This document shows, piece after piece, positions 16,671 through 24,231 of a stretch of DNA of 42,261 nt (its first letter is position 1; the number at the start of each line of letters is the position of its first letter). The stretch is from an uncultured Fibrobacter sp. (lineage in GTDB: Bacteria; Fibrobacterota; Fibrobacteria; Fibrobacterales; Fibrobacteraceae). The notes below the pieces were generated by a model, which worked only from the letters and a program-made list of their open reading frames with translations, made no database searches and was not told where the DNA came from. Both the position numbers and the translations under genes were made by a program. Location of the stretch: the NCBI GenBank assembly GCA_946414025.1, contig CAMKMX010000027.1, positions 1-42,261 of the forward strand, in the 5' to 3' direction.

Positions 16671-17234
16671 TTACGTTTCCAAGTCCATCAGGTCGAAATA
16701 CATCAGCCTTGTATGCGGGTCGTTGTCATCCTGCGTCATGAAGCGAAAGCCGTTCTTCACGTAAAACGGGACGGCCTCCAAGTAAGCGTCCACCGTCAAG
16801 AAACGACAACCCGTCTTGTTCTCTATAACAAACATGGACTTGATGTAATCCAACACCGTAGTCCCAATCTGCCGCCCCTTGGCAGATGTTTCCACACCAA
16901 GGCGACACAACTTAACCGCTGGGTAACTTTTCAACCGTTTTTCGTTTGGAAACCCCCGCTTTTTTCGGAATCGATTGAACTCCGCTCGGTCCTTGAAATC
17001 CGTAATGGCCACCTTGTCGTTTGCAAGGCTGCAATAGGCATAAACCTTACTTGCATCATCAACGTCAACACAAGCATACGTAACAGCAATCAGATACTTC
17101 TGAAACACAGCAGCATGGTTAAGGATAAAATCGTTCAAATCCCCGTCACCACAGTCAAAACTTTTGACGGCATTGGTCGGGTCTAGCCGAACAAATTTCA
17201 GTGGATAATTTTTTGCTAAACCTGCCGAAAGCAC
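16671..17234 (-). CDS. GNAT acetyltransferase, candidate type II toxin
   Basis: 187 residues of the GCN5-related N-acetyltransferase fold in the arrangement of the TacT/AtaT/KacT toxins, which acetylate aminoacyl-tRNA. Seen: N-terminal SFDCGDGDLNDFILNHA (the typical DCGxxxLNxFL block), VKLCRLGVETSAKGRQIGTTVLDYI with the acetyl-CoA loop as RQIGTT, and C-terminal FLTVDAYLEAVPFYVKNGF. The start is GTG at 17234, with ACGGAGG nine bases before it and no other good start nearby; this overlaps the preceding small gene by 19 bases, so translation is coupled. Toxicity is inferred from family and context. A housekeeping acetyltransferase is possible but less likely. Confidence 0.82.
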   Translation of the reverse strand: MLSAGLAKNYPLKFVRLDPTNAVKSFDCGDGDLNDFILNHAAVFQKYLIAVTYACVDVDDASKVYAYCSLANDKVAITDFKDRAEFNRFRKKRGFPNEKRLKSYPAVKLCRLGVETSAKGRQIGTTVLDYIKSMFVIENKTGCRFLTVDAYLEAVPFYVKNGFRFMTQDDNDPHTRLMYFDLMDLET

Positions 17235-17434
17235 GGGTCGATACCTCCGTTGGCCGCTTCACGGGCACGCTTCTCAGCCATGCCATGCTCATAGGCCTTT
17301 TTCATGAATTCGTAATTCCGCAGGCGGCGGGCACGAATTTCCGGAGGTTCCGGGTGCCGCTCTTCCATACAGGCCAAAAACCGGCGGGCATCCTCGCCGA
17401 ACAGGATAGGAGTTTCTCGTATTTCGCGAGCCAT
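17216..17434 (-). CDS. Small protein before GNAT gene, candidate antitoxin
   Basis: 72 residues: MAREIRETPILFGEDARRFL, then a charged helical part with HPEPPEIRARRLRNYEFMKK. No ribbon-helix-helix or HTH motif is visible. From memory, similar small ORFs opening with 'ETPILFG.DA' precede GNAT genes in Bacteroidota, but I know no named family. The ATG at 17434 has AGAGGA four bases upstream and is preferred over a longer frame starting TTG at 17494. The gene overlaps the GNAT start by 19 bases. A promoter and a leader hairpin lie upstream. Confidence 0.72.
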   Translation of the reverse strand: MAREIRETPILFGEDARRFLACMEERHPEPPEIRARRLRNYEFMKKAYEHGMAEKRAREAANGGIDPCFRQV

Positions 17435-17464
17435 AATTCCTCTTCTGTTATACCATATAGAAAA

Positions 17465-17479
17465 CTGGCCAAAGGCCAG
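17465..17479 (-). promoter_or_regulatory. Hairpin in the leader of the candidate TA operon
   Basis: CTGGCC-TTT-GGCCAG on the minus strand followed by TTTTC, 30 bases before the antitoxin ATG. It could be a weak attenuator or a protein-binding palindrome for autoregulation. Confidence 0.45.
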
Positions 17480-17512
17480 GCGGCAACCAGTCAAGTCGGT
17501 TCCTTTATTTAC

Positions 17513-17541
17513 AATATACTAAAAATAAGACAAGAAAGCAA
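17513..17541 (-). promoter_or_regulatory. Promoter of the candidate antitoxin-GNAT operon
   Basis: Minus-strand -35 TTGCTT (17541-17536), 17-base spacer, -10 TATATT (17518-17513). The expected transcript start near 17506 gives a leader of about 70 bases. Confidence 0.6.
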
Positions 17542-17567
17542 TAATTCTTGGCGATTACCAAAAAAAA

Positions 17568-18785
17568 TTATCCCGGGTAATATACCGTCAGCACATCGGG
17601 GCCGATGATGGCCGATTCCTTTGCCACTGCGGAATCGGGCACGCCCGGGAATACGGTTCCCTGGCAGTTTTCTTGAAATAAAATTCGTTCCACGGAAGGG
17701 TCGGTAGATTTCCACAAATCCAGGCGGTTCCACAGGGGCGTATTTTTTTCGCCTCGATCACCTGAATCGCCGAAAATTTTTGCAGACAGATGAGCACCTG
17801 GTTCCACCATCAAGCGGTGCATTCCCCGGCGGGAAAGTTCCGCAATCATCTCCGTCCAATTTTCTTCGAAGGTGTTGCCACTTAAAAGGATTGTTTCACC
17901 TTTGATGGCGGGCTGTTCAACGCAAGTGAACACCAAGCGCGGAATTGATGTAGCGTCACCAACCTGCGAAAAGAACTTCAACGCCGATATTTCCGTTTCC
18001 GTAAACTCATGGTGCCCCGCCCAGAGGATTTTTACAGGACTGTTACCATGGGCAAAACGCACGTCCAAAGAAGGATTGTCGGCAAGGAGCGTTCCCGCCC
18101 CCACTAGGATAGCGTCACTTATGGCCCGCAGTTCATGGTTCCAGCAGGCAGCCCCCTGCTTTGTGATGTTCAAGGGGGCGGGACGACCGTTACCGTCCTG
18201 CATTCCCATGAAGTCATTTTCCGAAAGGGCAATCTTGACTTCTACAAAGGTCTTCTTGTTCCGTACAAAGTAATCATAAGCTTCAAAGAACCGTTCTATT
18301 TCGGCAAAGACTACCGCGCCCTCGTTTTCCGATTCGTCGGGAGAAAGGAGGGTGCAACCCTCGGCAGAGCAACTGTCGTTCCAGCCGCTTTCGGCATGGG
18401 CCCGCAGGCAGGCGTCCTTGCCCTCGTAAACCTTGACGCCAGCGGCCTCCAGAATGCCACGGCTTTTGCCGCGGACAGCCGGGTTCGGGTCTGCATGGGC
18501 GAAATAGACTTCGGAAATTCCCGCCTCGACGATAGCCTTGGTGCAGGGGGGCGTGCGGCCGTAATGGCAGCAGGGCTCCAGCGTCACGAACAAGGCCGCC
18601 CCGCGGGTAAGTTCGCCCGCGTCACGCAGAGCCATGACTTCGGCGTGGGCATTCCCAGGGCTCTGCGTCGCCCCCCGCCCCACAACCAGTCCGTCTTTCA
18701 CTACAACGGCACCCACCGCCGGATTCGGGCGGCTGACGCCGATAGACCCGAAGGAAAGTTCAAGTGCAAGCTGCAGGAAGTTCAT
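17568..18785 (-). CDS. ribD: Bifunctional riboflavin deaminase/reductase
   Basis: Deaminates and then reduces the pyrimidine intermediate of riboflavin synthesis. 405 residues. N-terminal cytidine-deaminase-type domain (1-145): SRPNPAVGAVVV, zinc ligands HAE (47-49) and PCCHYGRTPPC (71-81). C-terminal reductase domain (about 185-405): VEVKIALS, DAILVGAGTLLADNPSL and LMVEPGAHLSAKIF. The ATG is preceded directly by 7-base repeat sequence and no convincing Shine-Dalgarno is present. The gene is separated from ribE by 2.9 kb of accessory DNA. Confidence 0.95.
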   Translation of the reverse strand: MNFLQLALELSFGSIGVSRPNPAVGAVVVKDGLVVGRGATQSPGNAHAEVMALRDAGELTRGAALFVTLEPCCHYGRTPPCTKAIVEAGISEVYFAHADPNPAVRGKSRGILEAAGVKVYEGKDACLRAHAESGWNDSCSAEGCTLLSPDESENEGAVVFAEIERFFEAYDYFVRNKKTFVEVKIALSENDFMGMQDGNGRPAPLNITKQGAACWNHELRAISDAILVGAGTLLADNPSLDVRFAHGNSPVKILWAGHHEFTETEISALKFFSQVGDATSIPRLVFTCVEQPAIKGETILLSGNTFEENWTEMIAELSRRGMHRLMVEPGAHLSAKIFGDSGDRGEKNTPLWNRLDLWKSTDPSVERILFQENCQGTVFPGVPDSAVAKESAIIGPDVLTVYYPG

Positions 18786-18862
18786 TGAGAGGATTTAGGG
18801 GCTAGGGAGGTTCGAGGCACGAGGCTCGGGGCACGAGGTTCGGGTTTGTGAGTTTCAGGATT
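18786..18862. repeat. Seven-base-periodic array upstream of ribD
   Basis: Units such as GATTTAG, GGGCTAG, CGAGGCA, CGAGGCT, CGGGGCA, CGAGGTT. The array runs from the ribD ATG and is directly followed by a GTCAT hairpin. Confidence 0.55.
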
Positions 18863-18863
18863 T

Positions 18864-18890
18864 GTCATCCTCACGAAAGTGAGGATCCGC
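18864..18890. repeat. GTCAT-flanked hairpin repeat, copy 2
   Basis: Perfect stem ATCCTCAC / GTGAGGAT with GAAA loop (18867-18886). Compared with 14745-14770 one stem pair changes from G-C to A-T, preserving the fold; the CCGC after the stem is identical. Confidence 0.7.
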
Positions 18891-18930
18891 TAGATAAAAG
18901 CAAGCGGATGTTCGCCTTGGTTCGACAGGG

Positions 18931-18960
18931 CTCACCACTCACAACTCACCACTCACAACT
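18931..18960. repeat. Seven-base-periodic array abutting the rhodanese stop codon
   Basis: CTCACCA, CTCACAA, CTCACCA, CTCACAA lead straight into the reverse complement of the TAG stop. The clpB stop has the same arrangement at 39231-39246. Confidence 0.65.
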
Positions 18961-19426
18961 ATTTCGGGAAGGCCAGGAATCCACCCACCACGTTGAACAC
19001 CTTGTCGTATCCGTTTTCGATGAGGAAATTGGATGCGGCCATGCTGCGCTTGCCGCTACGGCAGTAAATCAGCAGGTCCTTGTCCTTGGGAAATTCAGAA
19101 AGGCGCTGTTCAATTTCTTGCAGCGGAATGTTGATAGCGCCGGGCGCCATGCCCTCGGCCACTTCGGCAGGAGTGCGCACGTCAATGAGCACGGCACCCG
19201 CCTTGCTCATTTCCAAGGCCTTGTTCCAGTCAATATCCGTAATGGTGGCCTTAGGTGCTTCTGCCGCAGGTGCTGCTTCTACCGACTGTGCCGGCGTCGC
19301 AGGGGCTACAGCCGCCACAGCCGCCGGAGCCTTCTTTTCTACGGTTGCAGCCTCTTGCTTGGGAGTTTCGTTACAACCGGCCACAAGAAAAGCCGTACAG
19401 AAAGCAAGACCAATCAACTTTTTCAT
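18959..19426 (-). CDS. Rhodanese-domain lipoprotein
   Basis: 155 residues. Lipobox LVAGC (Cys18) predicts an anchored envelope protein; residues 20-60 form an Ala/Pro-rich linker. The single rhodanese domain (about 64-155) has IDVRTPAEVAEGMAPGAINI and the active-site loop YCRSGKRS with catalytic Cys122. It could act as a sulfurtransferase or thiol relay in the periplasm; substrate unknown. AGAGG overlaps the end of the PAS gene, whose stop is one base before this ATG, so translation is likely coupled. Confidence 0.92.
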   Translation of the reverse strand: MKKLIGLAFCTAFLVAGCNETPKQEAATVEKKAPAAVAAVAPATPAQSVEAAPAAEAPKATITDIDWNKALEMSKAGAVLIDVRTPAEVAEGMAPGAINIPLQEIEQRLSEFPKDKDLLIYCRSGKRSMAASNFLIENGYDKVFNVVGGFLAFPK

Positions 19427-19427
19427 A

Positions 19428-20690
19428 TTATACCTCTTTGTTTTGAGAATCTAGTCTAATATAAGCGCACAGAGCCTGCAAGGTAACGCCGCTCTTTTCT
19501 TTCAGGGGCACTACGTTAAAGAACATGGGACAATCCAACTCGTCACCCTCGGATTTCCAGGACACGCGACGGCCTGTTTCAAAAACCTCTGTCAGAACCT
19601 TATTAAAATACAATAGAGGCTTTGAAAACGCCACGCTGCTCAAGGGTTTCCCCTGTATCGACGCCAAGTCATCCACATGGAAGGCATTGGCAAAGCATTG
19701 GTTCGCCCCTAAAATTTTGAATTCCCTATCTACCCAGAAAACCCGCAAATCAGGCAAGGACAAAGCCGCCGAGAAAAGAGCATTTTCATTATGGTTCGGA
19801 TCAAAAACAAAATTATCCATCATCAGGTCCAGGCGGTTCGCCACACCCCGGAATACCAGGTTACCCTCTTCGTCAAAAGCGATCAAGCCGCGAAGGTTGT
19901 ACCAAAAAACATTTCCTTTCTTGTTGAAAAGGCGAATCTTTACCGGAGGATACAACTTATTCTTTTCGATAATGCTGTTGTCCGCCTTGTATTCCAGAAC
20001 GTAGCGGTTCGTCAGCTTATCTAAAAGGGCGGCATCCTCTTCGGGCATAATCTTTGTAAGTTCCACACCTCCGGCAGATCGGGGAAGTATCTGGAAATCC
20101 TCATCCACGATGGGTGTCAAGAATGTCACCAACCGTTTTTCCACATCCAGGCTCCACAAGAAATCCCCTGTCGTTTTCAACATCAAGTCCAGGGTATCCT
20201 GTAAATTCTGGCGCTCCCTGCGGGTTTCCTGTTCCCTGGTTATATTTTTTAGAAAACACACATAATGATATTCCGACAGGGACGCCCGATAAATAAAGCA
20301 GCGCAGTTCATACCACAGAATATCTCTGTCTTCCATTTTTAACGAAAAGAGAAATGGGATATCCCTATGCTTTTCTGTTTCCTCGAAAAACAAACGCATC
20401 CTGCCCCAATCCTTGGGGTCAAGGAGCTCTTGTAAGCTCTGTCCCTGAACTAATTTTTCTAGCAGAGGTTCTTCGGTAAAAAGAGGCATGCTGTACAGGT
20501 AATCCAGATTCTGGGACAGCACCACGATTCCCTCGTTCACGTTATTGCCAAAGCGCTTGTAGAACTTTTGTTTTTTTCGGCTATCCCTGAGCAGCATAAA
20601 GCACACCAGGCAAACCACCACAAGTAGAACCCCGATGGCCACCGAAGCCATAGCCCAGTCAATACTTCCGATTTTGGGAATCTCCGTCAT
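19428..20690 (-). CDS. Membrane-anchored PAS-domain protein without output domain
   Basis: About 420 residues from the ATG at 20690; the frame stays open to a TTG at 20753 but the ATG gives a normal N-terminus. One membrane helix near the start (AMASVAIGVLLVVVCLVCFM, then RDSRKKQKFYKR), followed by what look like three PAS-like regions (about 55-150, 165-280, 310-415; for example LWYELRCFIYRASLSEYHYVC, VFWYNLRGLIAFDEEGNLVF, RVFWVDREFKILGANQCFA). No histidine kinase, GGDEF or EAL domain follows; the protein ends soon after the last PAS. It overlaps the upstream gene by 32 bases and is followed by the rhodanese gene. PAS assignment rests on pattern, not alignment. Confidence 0.75.
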   Translation of the reverse strand: MTEIPKIGSIDWAMASVAIGVLLVVVCLVCFMLLRDSRKKQKFYKRFGNNVNEGIVVLSQNLDYLYSMPLFTEEPLLEKLVQGQSLQELLDPKDWGRMRLFFEETEKHRDIPFLFSLKMEDRDILWYELRCFIYRASLSEYHYVCFLKNITREQETRRERQNLQDTLDLMLKTTGDFLWSLDVEKRLVTFLTPIVDEDFQILPRSAGGVELTKIMPEEDAALLDKLTNRYVLEYKADNSIIEKNKLYPPVKIRLFNKKGNVFWYNLRGLIAFDEEGNLVFRGVANRLDLMMDNFVFDPNHNENALFSAALSLPDLRVFWVDREFKILGANQCFANAFHVDDLASIQGKPLSSVAFSKPLLYFNKVLTEVFETGRRVSWKSEGDELDCPMFFNVVPLKEKSGVTLQALCAYIRLDSQNKEV

Positions 20691-21474
20691 ACTTTTGAAA
20701 ATACAATTTTTTTCGGAGCCACAACCCGTTCCACCCCAGATTTCCGTTGCCAAAGCCGTGAGTTCCGCCCCATTCCAGAAATTTCAGGTTCAGGACCAGT
20801 TCCACCCCCACGCTAAACCGCGGGAATGTATAAAAACTAGAAAGCGTGCCAAGCCTGAAATAGAAATCGTGGCCTACTCCCAAAGATTTGCCGTCCGATT
20901 CCACCGACAGGGAAAACACTTCGGTCGGCTTCCACAAAAGACTTCCCATTCCCGTCCAGGTTTCGTCGGTAAAGCCCATGGTCCAGAGGCTTCCGTACAC
21001 GTTGCCCCATCGAAGGCCCGCACCTGCCTTTATGCGGTGTCGAACCCAACTCGCTTCCCGAGGGACATAATCCAGCAGGGTTCCGTAGCCCGCACCAAAT
21101 ACCGCGGGCCCTAATCCGTAAGCCCCGTCCAGTTCCCCATAGTGTTCCCTGAAAAGGCTGTCCATCTCGCTATAAGAGTAGAAGAACGCCACCCGGTAAT
21201 GCCCGCTCCCCCATTCCCCGGCAGCGCTCATAGCCCACCGGTCATATACCTCCGGCACGTTCCAGTAAGAAAACCCGAAGGCAGGCTCCCCCACCCTTGC
21301 CGGACTGGAATACCATCCAGGAAGCCCCGATGAACCCGTAACACTCTTTTTCACAAAGGGCACCGGCGAATCCAGGCCGAAAACGAAACCCGCCAGCAGG
21401 AACACCAGCAGAAAACTACGGACGCACAACAATTCCCACCACCTTTTCAAAAGAGCCCGCCGAAATCCTGACAT
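20659..21474 (-). CDS. Exported beta-rich protein of unknown function
   Basis: Up to 271 residues. A hydrophobic stretch FLLVFLLAGFVFG near the N-terminus looks like a signal peptide. The rest alternates aromatic and Gly residues in beta-strand-like segments (YRVAFFYSYSEMD, AGAGLRWGNVYGSLWTMGF, SVGVELVLNLKFLEWGG), suggesting an outer-membrane barrel or surface protein. The start is uncertain: ATG at 21474 lacks a ribosome binding site, whereas TTG at 21432 or 21429 has AAGGTGG at good spacing and still leaves a signal peptide. It overlaps the genes on both sides, so this is an operon with coupled translation. No family recognised. Confidence 0.72.
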   Translation of the reverse strand: MSGFRRALLKRWWELLCVRSFLLVFLLAGFVFGLDSPVPFVKKSVTGSSGLPGWYSSPARVGEPAFGFSYWNVPEVYDRWAMSAAGEWGSGHYRVAFFYSYSEMDSLFREHYGELDGAYGLGPAVFGAGYGTLLDYVPREASWVRHRIKAGAGLRWGNVYGSLWTMGFTDETWTGMGSLLWKPTEVFSLSVESDGKSLGVGHDFYFRLGTLSSFYTFPRFSVGVELVLNLKFLEWGGTHGFGNGNLGWNGLWLRKKLYFQKYDGDSQNRKY

Positions 21475-22819
21475 AGGCCGCACCCACCCCCGTATAATCC
21501 TGCACCGGCACATTCCACCAGGCGTTAGACATGGCAGGCGCCTTCTGTTTCCAGACCACCTGACCCGCGCTGTCCAGCAGGTTCAACATTACCTCCCGGT
21601 CGCTCTCCACCTTTACCCGCAAAGGGTCTCCCCGCTTTCGCAAGACCCTTGATGATAGTTTGTACACAACCGGTTCCTCGCCATACTTTTCAGAATGCCT
21701 ACCCTGAAATCCTGGCGTATTTTCTGCCACTCCAGTCCTGGGATTAAATCCCGACGGACAGCTCACCGTGAACTTGTCCCACCCAACGCTATCCAAAACC
21801 GCATCGCCATAGCAAAGCGAAAAGGAGCCCGCCGTATTGTTCAGATAGCCGATGGAGGCCTGCACCATTTTCACGTCCTTATACACTATCTGTTCCCGCA
21901 GGGCTGCCGTATCCCTGGACACGAGAACGCTTTCGTAAGGCCCGATGGAATCTGCGCCGGAACCCCAGAAGTTCCCGCGACTACAGTGCCTGATTTTGGA
22001 CAGGGGAAGCGCCACCTGGGAGGCATTATAGACCTCCACCCATTCGGGCATGGGTTCTTCTGGGCAATGGTGCACCTCGGTGACCATCAAGGGGGAATTA
22101 CCCACCTGGGCCACCAGCGTATCCACGTTGTTGTTTACAGAAATTTCGTCGTCGGGCACATGCAAGTGCAACAGGATGGGACTCTTGACCGGAATGGCGA
22201 AAGAGAAGAATTCATTTACATGCAGCGAATCGATCTTGCCCGAACTCGGACGATACAAGTCCAGATATTCATAATGCAGCCAAGTGTTTTTGCAGCCCGA
22301 AACCCTGCCGGACACCCACCAATGGTCTTCCCTGAATTCATACTCCACACGGGATATCCCGCAGTCGTCCAGGTCCAGTTCGTAAAGGGGATTTCCGTAC
22401 CCGAGCGTAGGCTCGTCCAGGACCCACTGGTCCCCGTAGCCCTTGCGCTGAAACGACTTGCCGGCCTTCGGCTTGTCGAGATAGATTGAGTCCGCACAGG
22501 TTCCCGCCTGCAATTTCCAGACGGACTCCCGGGAATTGGGCAGGCTGTAACTGCCCAGGTCTCCACAGGCAATTCCCTCCTTGTCCGGACACAAGGCATT
22601 CCCGTGAGAAAGAACAAAGCGGCCGCCCTCCGGATAAGGAAAACCAAGTGCGCCCTTTCCGTCCAGGGAAACAAAAAGGGACTCCGCGAAGAAAGAGGAA
22701 TCCATGCGGATTTCCACGAACTCCCCCTGCTGGTCCGGCACCTCTGTCGGGTCAGGAAATATTTCCACAAACTGAGGGCAAGCCACCGCCAGGGAGGAAA
22801 AAAACAAGATGTATTTCAA
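21416..22819 (-). CDS. Secreted protein with lamin-tail-like domains and T9SS-like tail
   Basis: 467 residues opening with TTG (signal-like KYILFFSSLAVACPQ). Two regions have the lamin-tail pattern: VEIFPDPTEVPDQQGEFVEI near residue 18 and MVTEVHHCPEEPMPEWVEVY near 245, each followed by beta-rich sequence. The last ~80 residues (LRVKVESDREVMLNLLDSAG, then GAAYVRISAG and KVVGIVV) resemble the type A C-terminal sorting domain used by type IX secretion, a system present in Fibrobacter. Many Cys residues suggest disulfides outside the cytoplasm. A 16-base palindrome lies just before the start. Exact start and domain calls are inferred from pattern. Confidence 0.7.
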   Translation of the reverse strand: MKYILFFSSLAVACPQFVEIFPDPTEVPDQQGEFVEIRMDSSFFAESLFVSLDGKGALGFPYPEGGRFVLSHGNALCPDKEGIACGDLGSYSLPNSRESVWKLQAGTCADSIYLDKPKAGKSFQRKGYGDQWVLDEPTLGYGNPLYELDLDDCGISRVEYEFREDHWWVSGRVSGCKNTWLHYEYLDLYRPSSGKIDSLHVNEFFSFAIPVKSPILLHLHVPDDEISVNNNVDTLVAQVGNSPLMVTEVHHCPEEPMPEWVEVYNASQVALPLSKIRHCSRGNFWGSGADSIGPYESVLVSRDTAALREQIVYKDVKMVQASIGYLNNTAGSFSLCYGDAVLDSVGWDKFTVSCPSGFNPRTGVAENTPGFQGRHSEKYGEEPVVYKLSSRVLRKRGDPLRVKVESDREVMLNLLDSAGQVVWKQKAPAMSNAWWNVPVQDYTGVGAAYVRISAGSFEKVVGIVVRP

Positions 22820-22822
22820 GAT

Positions 22823-22838
22823 AAACCCCTAGGGGTTT
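22823..22838. promoter_or_regulatory. 16-base perfect palindrome before the lamin-tail gene
   Basis: AAACCCCTAGGGGTTT, ending four bases before the TTG start. It could be an operator or a structure in the mRNA leader. Confidence 0.4.
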
Positions 22839-22890
22839 TCCCTTACTGCTACCCTAACAGGGTGCCACCTTGCGGAACAGGTCAGGGGGC

Positions 22891-23811
22891 TCAATCCACG
22901 GCGTAGTCGCCGGGGAGCATATAGGCAAGAGGATTCACAGGATTGTTGTTCACCCAGACTTCGTAATGAAGATGGGGGCCAACGGAACGGCCTGTGTTTC
23001 CCATATAACCGATAATCTGGTAACGGCGGACAAACTGCCCAGGATTGACCAGGGACATCTGCATGTGGCCGTAGCGGGTCACAATCCCGTTGCCATGATT
23101 GATGGTCACGAAATTTCCAAAAGTAGAGCTCATCTGGGCCACATCCACCACACCGTCGGCAGAAGCATAGATGGGAGTCCAGCGGTCATTGGCGATGTCC
23201 ACGCCATAATGCATCTTGCCCACCTCGCCCGTAACCGGATGGATACGCGGGCCAAAGGAAGAAGCGTAACGGCCCTGGGTGGGCGAAATGGAAGGCACAA
23301 AACGCCAGGCGGACTGTTTCTGCTTGATAAAATCGGTCAGGTTGTAGAATGCGCCGCTGTTGTTGTCCAGCTTACCATGCAGGCGGTTCGCCTCGTCCCT
23401 CAGGTTCGCCATCTTTTCGAACACGGGGGACGTTTCCATAAGCAACTTGGACTTGGGCTCTACGGAGCCGCCAGTACCCAGGCTGCGCTCCTCTTCGTCG
23501 GGCAGGGGCAGGCCATACTTGGAATGAAGCCGCTGTTCGTCACCGAGAAAATCTGCAGACGTGCGGTTCAGGTAATCTACGGTCCCCTGAATCTGGGAGA
23601 GGTCGCGGTCCAGTTCGGCCCGGTCTTCTAGAACGTGGTTCAGCAGACCACGATAGACGGTCGTCGCCGCAAACTGGGCCAAGAAAAGCAAAAAGCCCAC
23701 CACCAGCAGGAACTTCAAGAACGGAAGCCCGCGGAACACCAACGACGGCACGTGGAGGGTCACGGACCGGGAGGAATTCTGAAAGTGTATAGTGGTCTTT
23801 GCAAAATTCAC
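22891..23811 (-). CDS. M23 family (LytM) metallopeptidase, membrane-anchored
   Basis: 306 residues from GTG at 23811. One N-terminal membrane helix (FLKFLLVVGFLLFLAQF), a coiled-coil-like region (LEDRAELDRDLSQIQGTVDY) and a C-terminal M23 domain with zinc ligands H201 and D205 in HYGVDIAN and H280-L-H282 in PHLHYEVW. Cuts peptidoglycan cross-bridges or serves as an activator of amidases. Surrounding motifs SSFGPRIHPVTGE and GDYAVD at the end are typical. The frame extends 86 codons further upstream but there it only translates heptad repeats (HTSYLIP), so that part is rejected. TATCTT lies 7 bases before the GTG and no Shine-Dalgarno is seen, so the mRNA may be leaderless. Confidence 0.9.
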   Translation of the reverse strand: MNFAKTTIHFQNSSRSVTLHVPSLVFRGLPFLKFLLVVGFLLFLAQFAATTVYRGLLNHVLEDRAELDRDLSQIQGTVDYLNRTSADFLGDEQRLHSKYGLPLPDEEERSLGTGGSVEPKSKLLMETSPVFEKMANLRDEANRLHGKLDNNSGAFYNLTDFIKQKQSAWRFVPSISPTQGRYASSFGPRIHPVTGEVGKMHYGVDIANDRWTPIYASADGVVDVAQMSSTFGNFVTINHGNGIVTRYGHMQMSLVNPGQFVRRYQIIGYMGNTGRSVGPHLHYEVWVNNNPVNPLAYMLPGDYAVD

Positions 23812-23937
23812 GGCGCAAAAGATAGAAAAATGAGGGCCTACAAAACACCCCTGGGCCGTTTTTTCCGTTTTCCCTAAAAAATCGGCGTTTTTGAGCAAAA
23901 AAGGGGAATTCCCAGCCCCGCACCGTATACAGTTGTC

Positions 23938-24027
23938 AGTTATGAGTTGTGAGTTGTGAGGTATGAGGTATGAGGTATGAGGTATGAGGTATGAGGTATG
24001 AGGTATGAGGTGTGAGGTGTGAGGCAC
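23938..24027. repeat. TATGAGG heptad tandem array
   Basis: Units TATGAGT, TGTGAGT, TGTGAGG, then seven TATGAGG, two TGTGAGG and a diverged CACGAAC, all in one 7-base register. Confidence 0.9.
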
Positions 24028-24091
24028 GAACCTCAAAGGGAGCCTTTGGCGACCGACCTCACTACTCAAAGCGAAGCGACCTCAAACCCCT

Positions 24092-24231
24092 AACCCCTAG
24101 ATCCTAACCCCTAGATCCTAGCCCCTAGATCCTAACCCCTAGATCCCAGCCCCTAGATCCCAGCCCCTAGATCCTAACCCCTAGATCCTAGCCCCTAGAT
24201 CCCAGCCCCTAGATCCCAGCCCCTAAATCCC
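24092..24231. repeat. Ten-copy 14-base tandem array (two heptads per unit)
   Basis: Ten consecutive 14-base units of form ARCCCCTAGATCCY, each divisible in two heptads. Units vary only at A/G in position 2 and C/T at the end, except the last (AAATCCC). Reverse-complement units recur at 14697-14730 and before ribD. Confidence 0.95.

Noticed and set aside
23812..24069. 86-codon N-terminal extension of the M23 peptidase
   Set aside because: It only translates the TATGAGG heptad array (HTSYLIP repeats), and the GTG at 23811 lies just before the membrane helix.
23938..24231. CRISPR-like array
   Set aside because: Units are 7 or 14 bases with no unique spacers and no cas genes nearby.
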